In this document: one piece after another, positions 18,505 to 26,606 of the stretch
Layout of the letters: each line of letters starts with the position of its first letter
Numbering within the stretch: the stretch's first letter is position 1
NCBI GenBank assembly: GCA_963669435.1
Contig: OY770025.1
Coordinates: 2,356,001-2,420,000, forward strand
Length of the DNA stretch: 64,000 nt
From: CALJFL01 sp963669435
Lineage (GTDB): Bacteria; Pseudomonadota; Gammaproteobacteria; Pseudomonadales; Halieaceae
Direction of reading: 5' to 3'
Program-made: the position numbers and the translations under genes
The notes under the pieces: model-generated
The model's input: the letters and a program-made list of their open reading frames with translations, nothing else
Database searches by the model: none
What the model was told of the DNA's origin: nothing

Positions 18505-18725
18505 CCGGATCATATCCTGCTTCCGGCCTTCGACGCGGTTGCCGAAACCGCCTATGTCTTGATTGCATTCTGAAGCTGAGTGGAGTACTTGCGCACGTGT
18601 TTCAGCAGTCGCGATGCCAGGGGTCCCGGTCGGGAATATTCTCAAAGTACCCTAGGGACAACAGGTGGCATTTCTAGCAGCAGCTGCTATGTTAAATTCG
18701 GAACACGTTCAATACTGTCCTGTTC
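18505..18725 (-). pseudogene. Decayed copy of the lptD 3' end
   Basis: This stretch aligns without large gaps to the 3' end of the intact lptD at about 24151-24371, in the same orientation and offset by about 5646 bases. The best part, 18511-18556 against 24157-24202, differs at 6 of 46 positions by hand count and includes a perfect 20-base block (acgcggttgccgaaaccgcc). In protein terms it matches GGFGNRVEG...DMIR of the LptD C-terminus, but frameshifts and stops break the rest, and the CCW pair region is corrupted. It is a dead fragment beside surA, where the end of lptD would be in the usual lptD-surA order. Confidence 0.88.
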
Positions 18726-18858
18726 TTGTGTGTTGTTGCTTTGCCTATATAAGTGGCATAAGCTACTGTTCGTAATAGTAAAGCGTGTAATCCTTATGGA
18801 CTAAATGTTTCGGGAGGTTCGATTGATTCTTTCCGATGTCAGCAGGAGCGATTAGATT

Positions 18859-19215
18859 GTGAAACTTATTATTTTTGTAACTGGTCTTATACTATTGGCC
18901 GGTTCTGCTTCAGCGCAGAACCGCCTCGATGGCAAAGTCAAAGCGATGCTGGTTCAACCTGGCACCTTTGGAGGCTGTGCAGCCACATTTACTGTTGACC
19001 CTAAAAGCATAAACTCGATCTGCGATCCGAATTGGTTGTCTGCAGATTGCGACGGTAATTTTCGTTCGAAGTCAGAGTCTGCTCTTCAGTGGAACGCGAT
19101 TCAACTAGCGGCAGTAACGGATAGAGATATCAGCGTATTTTTTAGCACGTCAGGCAGGTTAAACGGAAAGTGTAGGGTTGTGAGGGTAGATATATTGCCT
19201 GATGCTGCGCCTTAA
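18859..19215 (+). CDS. Small secreted protein of unknown function
   Basis: The product is 118 residues. It has a clear signal peptide (KLIIFVTGLILLAGSASAQ, cut after about residue 20) and then a mature domain of about 98 residues with four or five cysteines (CAATF, ICDPNW, DCDG, KCRVV) that could form disulfides in the periplasm. The C-terminal part alternates beta-like strands (DISVFFSTSGRL, CRVVRVDIL). The start is GTG at 18859 with AGGAGCG near 18844-18850. No family is recognised with confidence; it resembles in pattern small periplasmic beta-sandwich proteins of marine gammaproteobacteria. It is the first gene inside the lptD-bounded insert. Confidence 0.65.
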   Translation: MKLIIFVTGLILLAGSASAQNRLDGKVKAMLVQPGTFGGCAATFTVDPKSINSICDPNWLSADCDGNFRSKSESALQWNAIQLAAVTDRDISVFFSTSGRLNGKCRVVRVDILPDAAP

Positions 19216-19288
19216 AATTTGAGATCGCGTTAAGTTGTAGCCTTGGCTTACTGACAAACGTTGCCGAGTGTATCCTTAGTCTTTTAGG

Positions 19289-19909
19289 ATGAGAGCGCCG
19301 TACATAATAGCCACCTTTTTTATTCTGGCAACTGCTGTTCTTTTTATCATGGACAGTGTACTTGACCCTACAGACTCTGATCTGGACCCGCCAGGTCTGC
19401 CCCTGACCTCAACAGCGACCTCGAATAGCTCCTCAGCATATGAGGGGACCGCAATTCTACCGGGTTCAGCCCCAGGCCGGAGAATTAAAGGCTCTGAAAG
19501 TGACAACGCTGACCGAAGAAAACCTCTTGATTCGATGGCCCCGAGCACATGGCCTCAGCAGAAGAACTTGGTGGGTAGGATCGATATTGGCGAGTCGATG
19601 AATCCCGATGATCCTGCTACATGGCTTCAAGAAGATTCCAAAGAGCTCGCTGATATTGGCGAATCGGTGAATCCTGATGACCCTAGTACGTGGCCTCAAG
19701 AGGACCCCACGAAGTTCGCTGATATTGGCGAATCGATCAACCCTGATGATCCTAGTACGTGGCCTCAAGAGGATTCCAAAGAACTCGCTGATATTGGCGA
19801 ATCGATCAATCCTGATGATGCTAATACATGGCCGCGGCCAGAAAGTTCCAAGCGGATCAATGTTGGGGAACCGACGGACCCAGACGACTCGTCGACCTGG
19901 CCACAGTAA
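19289..19909 (+). CDS. Tandem-repeat protein with N-terminal membrane anchor, unknown function
   Basis: The product is 206 residues. A hydrophobic segment at about 5-20 looks like a signal anchor or signal peptide. A low-complexity linker follows, then from about residue 98 five copies of a 23-residue acidic repeat with core DIGESxNPDDPSTWPQED. The repeats are rich in Asp, Glu and Pro with one Trp each, and are likely extended and surface-exposed or calcium-binding, which is an inference. No SD is clear (AGG sits against the ATG at 19289), so the start is moderately sure. No known family is recognised. Confidence 0.6.
   Translation: MRAPYIIATFFILATAVLFIMDSVLDPTDSDLDPPGLPLTSTATSNSSSAYEGTAILPGSAPGRRIKGSESDNADRRKPLDSMAPSTWPQQKNLVGRIDIGESMNPDDPATWLQEDSKELADIGESVNPDDPSTWPQEDPTKFADIGESINPDDPSTWPQEDSKELADIGESINPDDANTWPRPESSKRINVGEPTDPDDSSTWPQ
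19583..19909 (+). repeat. 69-bp tandem repeat, five units, within the repeat-protein gene
   Basis: The phrase gatattggcga recurs at 19583, 19652, 19721 and 19790, and in degenerate form at about 19859, exactly 69 bases apart. All copies are in frame, so they encode 23-residue protein repeats. Units 2-4 are most alike, and the last is the most diverged. Confidence 0.95.
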
Positions 19910-20185
19910 CGCTTGATGATTTCCGCCGGGATTTACCTTACGACTCGTGGGTGGGGCGAACGGTTGAAGCAAACGTATTGATGGGTCCTCTGGCCACCTG
20001 CGTCCGGCCCAGGTCTTGCTTCTTGTGCATTCCCATCACCTAGTCTACGCTAACTAAAGCCGCCGGATTTGCGGTTGGCGCCAGCGGTCCATATGCTTTT
20101 TTGACTTGAGTGCTCGAGTGTCGGGTCCTTGAGGGTGGCCGACGAATTTAAGTCTTTCTCAATACATGGAGAGGGTTTGGGATAC

Positions 20186-21598
20186 ATGAAAAGGATTAGA
20201 ACCAGTCCACTGCTGTTATCCATCTCTGGATTGATTGCCAGCGCATCAGCTTTTTTCGCGGTTCCGCTGTTATCTGTCGCCGGCTCGGTGGATACAGGCA
20301 ACATCAAGACCTTTGTCGACGGGCAGCCGGCACTGGCCGGTGAGGTCAACGGAAATTTCCAGGAACTGATCACCCAGATTGATGACAATGACGGGCGAAT
20401 AACAAATATAGAAGGATTCGCAGGCAGTATTTTGACGACCGGTACTTCCGATGTGGCTGTAGACTGCGATATCGATGGAGGCGGTGCCTTACAGTCCGCG
20501 ATCGACGTGGCCAGTAACCACACCAGTACTCTCAACATTACCGCTAACGGGGCCTGCGACGGTCCGATAAACATTAGCAATCGCGCCCAGGTGTTTATCA
20601 GTGGTGGGGGCACTACCACAATAACCGGTGATGGTACCTCCGGGACCACTTTTAACATTGCAAAGTCCGGGGTGACATTGCTGGGGCTTACTATAGATGG
20701 GAATGGTGACACCGACGGGCTGGCGGTAACCAACGGTGCGCTGGCCGTAATCATCGGCGTGACTGTGGATGGCGCCACCAGACGGCAGGTTACTGCCGGC
20801 GGGTCAGCGCAGATCGTTTTCGGTGGCGCGAATACAGTGGGTTCCAATGCGGATGGCGCGACCGGGCTAGACCTGCAAAGCGCAGAGGCCTATTTGGTAT
20901 CTGCAACAAATATCACAGTCGGTAACCTGGCCATAAATTCCAGCGGTTTGGGCATGTCGCTCGAAAATTCCTTGTTCAAGGCTCTGGAACTCGTTCCTGG
21001 CACGACAACCCTGACTATCCCCAATGCCACTGAGATCGCCTTTGAAAAAAACTCGGTTGGGGTACTATCTCAATCAGCGATTGTGGTCAGCGACCGTTTC
21101 TCGGTGCGCGATAATAGTACTGTAACGGTAGAGAATTTTGACGCTGCCCAGACGTTCTCAATCAACGGTAAGTTGCTGCTAGACCGCGGGGGGATATTCC
21201 GCTTCGATCTGGAACCCGCCCCAAGTGATGTTGTTGCCGTACACACGGGCGACCTGGAGATCGGCCTTAACTCTGTATTTGAAGCATTCGGATCGGATGG
21301 CAACCCTGGCACGCTGGGCGTTGCTGTGGGAGGAGCTGTTCAGGTGGCGGTTAACTCCACGTTTTTGAGCAATTCTGCCACGATAGGGGCGACTTCTTTT
21401 ACCTCACTGAACGCCTCTGTGATCTTTGCTGACAATACCAGTTTCAGCGCAGGGCAGCCTGTCATAATCTCCAACTACGATGGGACCGTATTCGACGTGG
21501 ATTCCGTGGATGGTGCGCTAACTGGTGTTATAAGTGCCTGTGCTACGGGTGGAACTGCATACGGCCTCGACCCCAATAACATAGACCTCTGCCCGTAA
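20186..21598 (+). CDS. Secreted right-handed beta-helix-like protein
   Basis: The protein has 470 residues from ATG at 20186, with GGAGAGGG (20168-20175) ten bases upstream; the frame is open from 20129 but that start lacks a site. A signal sequence (about 1-34) is followed by FVDGQPALAGEVNGNFQEL, a motif shared by many secreted proteins of marine gammaproteobacteria. A short coiled coil (QIDDNDGRI) and a long Gly/Asn/Thr/Val-rich region come next. Its repeated short strands (VTLLGLTIDG, LAVIIGVTVDG) suggest a parallel beta-helix, as in pectate-lyase-like adhesins. No catalytic residues are evident. Its stop overlaps the next gene's start by one base (TAATG). Confidence 0.7.
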   Translation: MKRIRTSPLLLSISGLIASASAFFAVPLLSVAGSVDTGNIKTFVDGQPALAGEVNGNFQELITQIDDNDGRITNIEGFAGSILTTGTSDVAVDCDIDGGGALQSAIDVASNHTSTLNITANGACDGPINISNRAQVFISGGGTTTITGDGTSGTTFNIAKSGVTLLGLTIDGNGDTDGLAVTNGALAVIIGVTVDGATRRQVTAGGSAQIVFGGANTVGSNADGATGLDLQSAEAYLVSATNITVGNLAINSSGLGMSLENSLFKALELVPGTTTLTIPNATEIAFEKNSVGVLSQSAIVVSDRFSVRDNSTVTVENFDAAQTFSINGKLLLDRGGIFRFDLEPAPSDVVAVHTGDLEIGLNSVFEAFGSDGNPGTLGVAVGGAVQVAVNSTFLSNSATIGATSFTSLNASVIFADNTSFSAGQPVIISNYDGTVFDVDSVDGALTGVISACATGGTAYGLDPNNIDLCP

Positions 21599-22074
21599 TG
21601 ATAATGGCCCGTATTGTGAAGTCACTGTTAGCCGTCAGTTGCCTCGCAGTCGCCTCCAGTGCGACAGCGGGCACCTGGAATCAGGGAAACTGGGGCCAGA
21701 TGTACTGGGGCACCAATACGGAAAGTGCGCCCGTAGCGCCACCTCAAATCGCCTCTATAGAAGCGGACCTTGGGGATCTAATCATTACGGTTGGGGACTA
21801 CTCACCGGGTGATGACGGTTGGTCAACGATCACCAGTTACAGTGCCCAGTGCGGCGGGGAACCGGAGGTTGTCTCTAGCTCCTCTACCATTCGTATAGAG
21901 GGGCTGCCTCAGGACGCGAGTTACCAGTGTATTGTGCAGGCGATTAATGCGCTTGGATTGAGCCCAACCTCTCTTAGTGACACAGTCGTTCTTGAGGGTA
22001 CCAGTACTGGTCTGAATATTGTGATCCTCAGAGCTGCCTATTGCATGCAGACACCCAAACCCTCGGGTTGTTGA
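21598..22074 (+). CDS. Secreted fibronectin-III-like small protein with Trp/Gly motif
   Basis: The product is 158 residues. A signal peptide (about 1-24) is followed by GTWNQGNWGQMYWGTN, a short Trp/Gly-rich motif. A single fibronectin type III-like domain comes next (about 45-135, with TSYSAQCGG and YQCIVQAINALGLSP). The tail ends in two cysteines (YCMQTPKPSGC). Its ATG overlaps the stop of the beta-helix gene, so the two are translationally coupled and likely act together at the cell surface. The tail could be a sorting or processing signal, which is speculation. No established family is recognised beyond the domain. Confidence 0.65.
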   Translation: MIMARIVKSLLAVSCLAVASSATAGTWNQGNWGQMYWGTNTESAPVAPPQIASIEADLGDLIITVGDYSPGDDGWSTITSYSAQCGGEPEVVSSSSTIRIEGLPQDASYQCIVQAINALGLSPTSLSDTVVLEGTSTGLNIVILRAAYCMQTPKPSGC

Positions 22075-22096
22075 GCCGCTTCTGCCCCCAGCTACC

Positions 22097-23956
22097 CTAA
22101 CCGGAAGAATAACCCCAGTTTCCAGCCGCCTCCCGCATCGCAGGCCACGCAGCCAGCGCATCAGCGAAACCACTGGCATACGCACGAAACTGCCCAAGGA
22201 TTGCTTCGTCTGTCGCGCTATCCTCAACGCCAGAATAGTCTTGTAATCTAGCAACCGAGGCGAGCGTGGTATTGAAGTTTTCAGCGGTTTTCTGCAGCCA
22301 GTCTAGCCACTCCCCGGGCAGTTGGGTTTCTTTAGCTATCAGCGCGTTCAACCGGCCGGCTTGGCCGCTCAGGTTTTCTGCGACTTCTCGCCGGTAGCGG
22401 GTGATCAGGCCGTGATCGCTGGTCTGTGCGGCCTCCCGGATGAGTGCGATCAGGGATTCCAGCCTGACTTCAGTTGAAACATCCTGGTCATAGCGCGCCT
22501 GGTCGGTAATACACTTGGGCCAGTTCAGCGCACCGCGCCCGGTTCGTGGTGGTTCGGCCGGGTCGCCCTTGCGCGCCTCTATCGGCAAGTGGGGAATTCC
22601 CCAGTCGAAATGCATGACCGCCGAGTGGGGGTGCAGATACTCCGTCATGGCGCCAAACAGATAATCTTCGCCTCGAAATACGGGGAAGTAGGGCGGCAGC
22701 ATGTACGCGTTGTTTAGGCCGGTGACCTGGGATATCACCGCCAGCTTTGAAAACCCGGGTTTTGAATGGCCCATCCAATAGTAGCGATTGCTCAATGCAC
22801 CCTGCAGGCCACCGGGCTGTGCTAACACCCGCCTGGCGGTGTCACCTCCCGATTCGTATATCCAGGTTGTAGACGGGCTCCCGGGGTCCCCCACCGTGCC
22901 GCACTGGGTAATCAGCACCTGGGAATTACTGGTCCATTGGCTGAGGTAGCCGGCGTTGGAACCCTCGAGCTGCTCTGACGACAACTCGTCGGCGCCCAGT
23001 TGGTTCAGTGCCTGGCCCAGGGTCACACCGACATATTGCGCGTGCGCAGTGAGCGGGCTGAATTCCGCGCGCTCGGTCTGTGCGATCATGGTTTCTTCTG
23101 AAGGGTAAAAGTCGATATCCCGGCCGGCATTGGCGAAGGAGATGCCTTCCTCCGGTAGCGGTGTTTTCACAGCAGCGCAGATAACGTCGTCATCCATGAC
23201 GATGGCGCGGCGATCTACCGAAAGCAGCAGTGCCAGGGTCCGCGCCAGACCATAAGTGGCTTTGCCTTGCCAGTGCTCTCGATCAATGAGGAATCGAATC
23301 CCTGCTTCGTGCTCGGGAAGCGCTTTTACCAGGTCAGCCAGCAGTTGATCCCGGTGCTCACTGCCGAAGTAGCGCATATCCCTGGGGCTGGTGAGGTTAA
23401 ATGTTTCGACTAACTCCTGGTTGCGTGCCGCGTTTTGCGGGTCGCGGGAGTCGTCGATCAGAAACATCTGCTCGTGCCGCGACAGGTCGCCCGCGTGTAA
23501 CATCGAGGTCAGCAGTCTCTCCACGGCGGCGGGGCGGTCGCAGGTGATAATGAAGACCCGGGTTGCTGGCAAATCCACAGCGGCGGGAACATCGGGCGGG
23601 CAAAGGCGCTCACAGGTCTCCGAGGCCGTGGTGAACAGGCCCGCGTCCTTGACCATATTAAGTACCTGGCTAACGTTTGCCTGCTGGCCAGCCAGTTGCG
23701 GAATAGTGCTGCACAGGTGTTCGACATGTTCGGCCAAGGTGCGATACACACCGCAAGACGCCATCGCCGTGGTGACCTCGGGTGACACCGTCAACTGGGC
23801 ATCCTTGTGCTTGTGGATGATCAGCGTGGAGTGATCCCCGGTGGGCACAAGCTCGCAGTCGACAAAGGCGTAGAGTTCCAGGTCGTCATTGCCTGTGGCC
23901 GGCTGCTGGCCCACGGTCGTTTGATATGAATAGGAGATTGATGGTTGATCAGACAT
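22097..23956 (-). CDS. Large two-domain protein: PqqD-like N-terminus plus GT-A-type glycosyltransferase
   Basis: The product is 619 residues and cytoplasmic. Residues about 28-112 look like a PqqD-type small winged-helix domain (LIIHKHKDAQLTVSPEV, then TLAEHVEHL and VLNMVKDAGLF). From about 131 a GT-A fold begins (TRVFIITCDRPAAVERLL, then LIDDS). A DDD motif stands at about 253-255 (IVMDDDVI), and RGEDYLFG at about 427-434 has the acidic pair used as catalytic base in GT2 enzymes. A helical C-terminal region follows. It lies on the lptD strand, convergent with the beta-helix operon by 22 bases. I do not recognise a named family; the domain calls are by eye. Confidence 0.6.
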   Translation of the reverse strand: MSDQPSISYSYQTTVGQQPATGNDDLELYAFVDCELVPTGDHSTLIIHKHKDAQLTVSPEVTTAMASCGVYRTLAEHVEHLCSTIPQLAGQQANVSQVLNMVKDAGLFTTASETCERLCPPDVPAAVDLPATRVFIITCDRPAAVERLLTSMLHAGDLSRHEQMFLIDDSRDPQNAARNQELVETFNLTSPRDMRYFGSEHRDQLLADLVKALPEHEAGIRFLIDREHWQGKATYGLARTLALLLSVDRRAIVMDDDVICAAVKTPLPEEGISFANAGRDIDFYPSEETMIAQTERAEFSPLTAHAQYVGVTLGQALNQLGADELSSEQLEGSNAGYLSQWTSNSQVLITQCGTVGDPGSPSTTWIYESGGDTARRVLAQPGGLQGALSNRYYWMGHSKPGFSKLAVISQVTGLNNAYMLPPYFPVFRGEDYLFGAMTEYLHPHSAVMHFDWGIPHLPIEARKGDPAEPPRTGRGALNWPKCITDQARYDQDVSTEVRLESLIALIREAAQTSDHGLITRYRREVAENLSGQAGRLNALIAKETQLPGEWLDWLQKTAENFNTTLASVARLQDYSGVEDSATDEAILGQFRAYASGFADALAAWPAMREAAGNWGYSSG

Positions 23957-24074
23957 GTTTTCGGGTGCTGGAACTGCGCAAGGCGTGCCAGTGTAGAGCC
24001 TGGCCCCATGGCTGTAAACCGCGTTTTAGCTGCCGTGTAGTGTTGCCGCTGGAGGCTCAGCTGTCGTCCCAAAA

Positions 24075-24109
24075 GGCGCTGCTGAGAGAAAGTGGCGCTG
24101 CTGAGAGAA
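24075..24109 (+). repeat. Two 16-bp direct repeats 3' of lptD
   Basis: ggcgctgctgagagaa occurs at 24075-24090 and 24094-24109, a 19-base period. It lies in the 170-base gap between lptD and the glycosyltransferase-like gene, at the right edge of the insert. Confidence 0.9.
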
Positions 24110-24126
24110 GGCCGAAATACCGCGAG

Positions 24127-26520
24127 TCAGTACCCACGCTCCTCATACCCGCGAATCATATCTTCCATCAGGCCTTCCACGCGGTTGCCGAAACCGCCCA
24201 TGCCCTTGAGCACGATCTGGAACTGGGTGGAGTGCTCACGCTCCAACTCGGCAATTGCCAGACTGGGCTCCTGGCCGGGAATGGTGTCGAAGTAACGCAG
24301 GTGCAGCAGGCGGAATTTCCAGCAACAGCTGTCATATTCGATCCCGAACATGTCCTCGATGCTTTCCTCCTCCTCAACACTGTAGTTGAAGGCAGCGAAC
24401 ACGCTCCAGCGATGATTGATCGGTACGTGGGCTGAAAAATGCGCCTGCTCGGTTGGGGGCAGTAAGTCCCCGAACAGTGGAGAGCGGCGAAAGGTGTAGC
24501 CGACGTTGTATACGCTGCGTTCGTCGGGGTTGTAGTTGACCTGGAAGTTACCGGACACCATGTCGCCGGAGTAGGGGTCATACTGTAAGTTGCTGCGCAG
24601 GCTGACCCGCTCATTGGGATAAAAGTTGAGCTCCCCGGCCATCTCAGAGCCGGATTGCTCCAGCGGTGGTGATGCCGCAATGAGCCTCACTCTGCGGTCT
24701 TCAAAATAGAAGATCTGGCCGATGCTGGCATTGAACATCTCCAGACCAGACTCGTCACTGATGAAACGGGTGGTTATACCCAGGGACATCTGGTTGGCGT
24801 CGTCGATGCGGTCACGCCCGGAAAAGCGGGTCTCTCGAAACAGCTGGTTGTAACTGAAGGTCAGCTCTGCCGAATCGAAGTCGGGTTGGTCAGTCTGGTC
24901 CTCGAACTTGCTGTACAGGTAATACACCCTGGGCTCCAGGGTTTGCAGTAGCCCACGGCCGGCTATTTTAGTCGGTCTTTCAAAGTAGAGTCCGCCATCG
25001 ATGCTGGCCAACTCAGCCCCAGCAGAAGGCGCTTCGTCTTCAAAAAATATGCTGTCGTCCAGGTCATACTCCAGGTACCGGTACTTCGCGGTGGGCGTCA
25101 GGAAGCCGAATTGCCAGAGCATCGGGTAGGTCACGCCGACCTCCGCGTAGGCCCGTTGGCCGGTGACACGCTCGTCGTCGGTATCGAAGTTGGAGTACTG
25201 GGCTAACACTATGGGGTCGATATCGAAGGGCTGGCGGTCGCCGCGGTAGCTTGCGGTCAGTTGCGGCAGCTTTTTGTAGTCGTCATTAATGTCATCCGCC
25301 AGCGACTGGAACTGCTGAACATCCAGGTCGACCAGCCATTTGTCGCCCAGGTAGTCCACCGAGCCCAGTTGCAGCAGATTACTTTGGCGTTTTGAGTTCA
25401 GGCTGGAGGTATCCAGGTCTTTCAGGTAGTTGGCATCACTGGCTTTGGCGTAATCCACCAGAGTGCGCCAGCGCTGGTCGAACAGGGCACTATGCTGCAC
25501 CTGTCCCAGCCAGCGGTCGTGGTTGCGTTCATCAGGGAGTTCCTGCTCGTAGCGATCGTCGCTGGGCAGAAAAGCACCACCGACGGACCAGTAACCTATG
25601 CGCGGGCTGAGGTAGCGCAAGTCAATATCGTGGTTAACGCCCCGCTCCTGGATATAGCGCGGGGTGTACAGGGCGTCGTAGTTGGGCGCCAGGTTGAAAT
25701 ACACCGGGGCAGACATGTCCAGGCCACCGCGGGTATCGCTGCCAATATCCGGCCACAGAAACCCTGTGCGCCGGCGATCATCCAGTGGAAAGCGTAACCA
25801 GGGCGTGTAAATCACCGGTACTCCGCCAAGGGCCATGCTGGCGCCACGGGCGGTGCCCACGCCTTCCTGGAGGTCGAGTTCCATGTCCTCTGCGCGAATT
25901 ACCCAGTCGTCTTCTCCCGGCGCGCAGAAGGTGACGTTGCCTCCGTGGATATGGATCAGTCCGTCGGCGTCCCGGCCCAACTCGCCGGCGGTGCCGCGGA
26001 TATGTTGCTTGTGCAGTACAAACTCGCTGTTGGTGAGGTTGGCCTCGTCCGTGCGTGAGTTGAACTCAGCCACGTCACCCTTGATCAGTACGCCGGGCTC
26101 ACGCAGTACGATATCACCGGTCAAGGTGCCGGAGCGTGTACTGCGATTGAGGGTGGATTCGTTACCGCGCAGGGTGCGATACCCCTGGATGACTTCAACC
26201 CCACCGGTTAGGCGCACCGTGTCCCCCTGCATTTCGGTACTGGTCGCCGTGGCCTGGATGTCGGCCTCTTCCGGAGGGGTGTCACTGACCTGTCCTGCGA
26301 GCGGATCGATGTAGCGACCGCTGCAATTTACGCAAAGTCGATCCCTGAGTTCCTTCGGAACCTCGTCGATTTCCACCCAGTCCAGCGTATCCTCCGGGCT
26401 ACTTTGTGCCTGTACCATTGGCGCAGATGAGAGCGCCGCGAACAGCACGCCCGCTACCATCAGGAACAGGCAGCCTGAGACTGGCCGCGTTAGACTTAGG
26501 GCGAAAAAAGCGCGTGTCAT
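24127..26520 (-). CDS. lptD: LPS-assembly outer-membrane protein LptD
   Basis: The protein has 797 residues from ATG at 26520; the frame is open to 26565 but the signal peptide (RPVSGCLFLMVAGVLFAALSSAPMVQAQ) fits the later start. LptD inserts LPS into the outer leaflet with LptE. Seen are the N-terminal cysteine pair (LCVNCSGRY), the OstA/LptA-like beta-jellyroll (TGGVEVIQGYRTLRG), a long beta-barrel region, and the C-terminal CCW pair (DSCCWKFRLLHLRY) needed for the rearranging disulfides. It ends with GGFGNRVEGLMEDMIRGYEERGY. It is complete. A decayed copy of its 3' end lies beside surA. Confidence 0.97.
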   Translation of the reverse strand: MTRAFFALSLTRPVSGCLFLMVAGVLFAALSSAPMVQAQSSPEDTLDWVEIDEVPKELRDRLCVNCSGRYIDPLAGQVSDTPPEEADIQATATSTEMQGDTVRLTGGVEVIQGYRTLRGNESTLNRSTRSGTLTGDIVLREPGVLIKGDVAEFNSRTDEANLTNSEFVLHKQHIRGTAGELGRDADGLIHIHGGNVTFCAPGEDDWVIRAEDMELDLQEGVGTARGASMALGGVPVIYTPWLRFPLDDRRRTGFLWPDIGSDTRGGLDMSAPVYFNLAPNYDALYTPRYIQERGVNHDIDLRYLSPRIGYWSVGGAFLPSDDRYEQELPDERNHDRWLGQVQHSALFDQRWRTLVDYAKASDANYLKDLDTSSLNSKRQSNLLQLGSVDYLGDKWLVDLDVQQFQSLADDINDDYKKLPQLTASYRGDRQPFDIDPIVLAQYSNFDTDDERVTGQRAYAEVGVTYPMLWQFGFLTPTAKYRYLEYDLDDSIFFEDEAPSAGAELASIDGGLYFERPTKIAGRGLLQTLEPRVYYLYSKFEDQTDQPDFDSAELTFSYNQLFRETRFSGRDRIDDANQMSLGITTRFISDESGLEMFNASIGQIFYFEDRRVRLIAASPPLEQSGSEMAGELNFYPNERVSLRSNLQYDPYSGDMVSGNFQVNYNPDERSVYNVGYTFRRSPLFGDLLPPTEQAHFSAHVPINHRWSVFAAFNYSVEEEESIEDMFGIEYDSCCWKFRLLHLRYFDTIPGQEPSLAIAELEREHSTQFQIVLKGMGGFGNRVEGLMEDMIRGYEERGY

Positions 26521-26606
26521 CGAGTGCAGAGGTATTCTTTTTGGTAGATGCGGATAATAATGCATCCCTCGATCATTGTCTGAGAAAATTTCGATGAGGC
26601 ACGCTC

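Noticed and set aside
19583..19909. Regular repeats considered as a CRISPR array
   Set aside because: Repeats are contiguous, in frame and coding, without variable spacers.
20050..20847. Minus-strand open frame (265 codons) opposite the beta-helix gene
   Set aside because: Low-complexity Ser/Pro/Val-rich sequence; the plus strand has a signal peptide, a ribosome site and coupling to the next gene.
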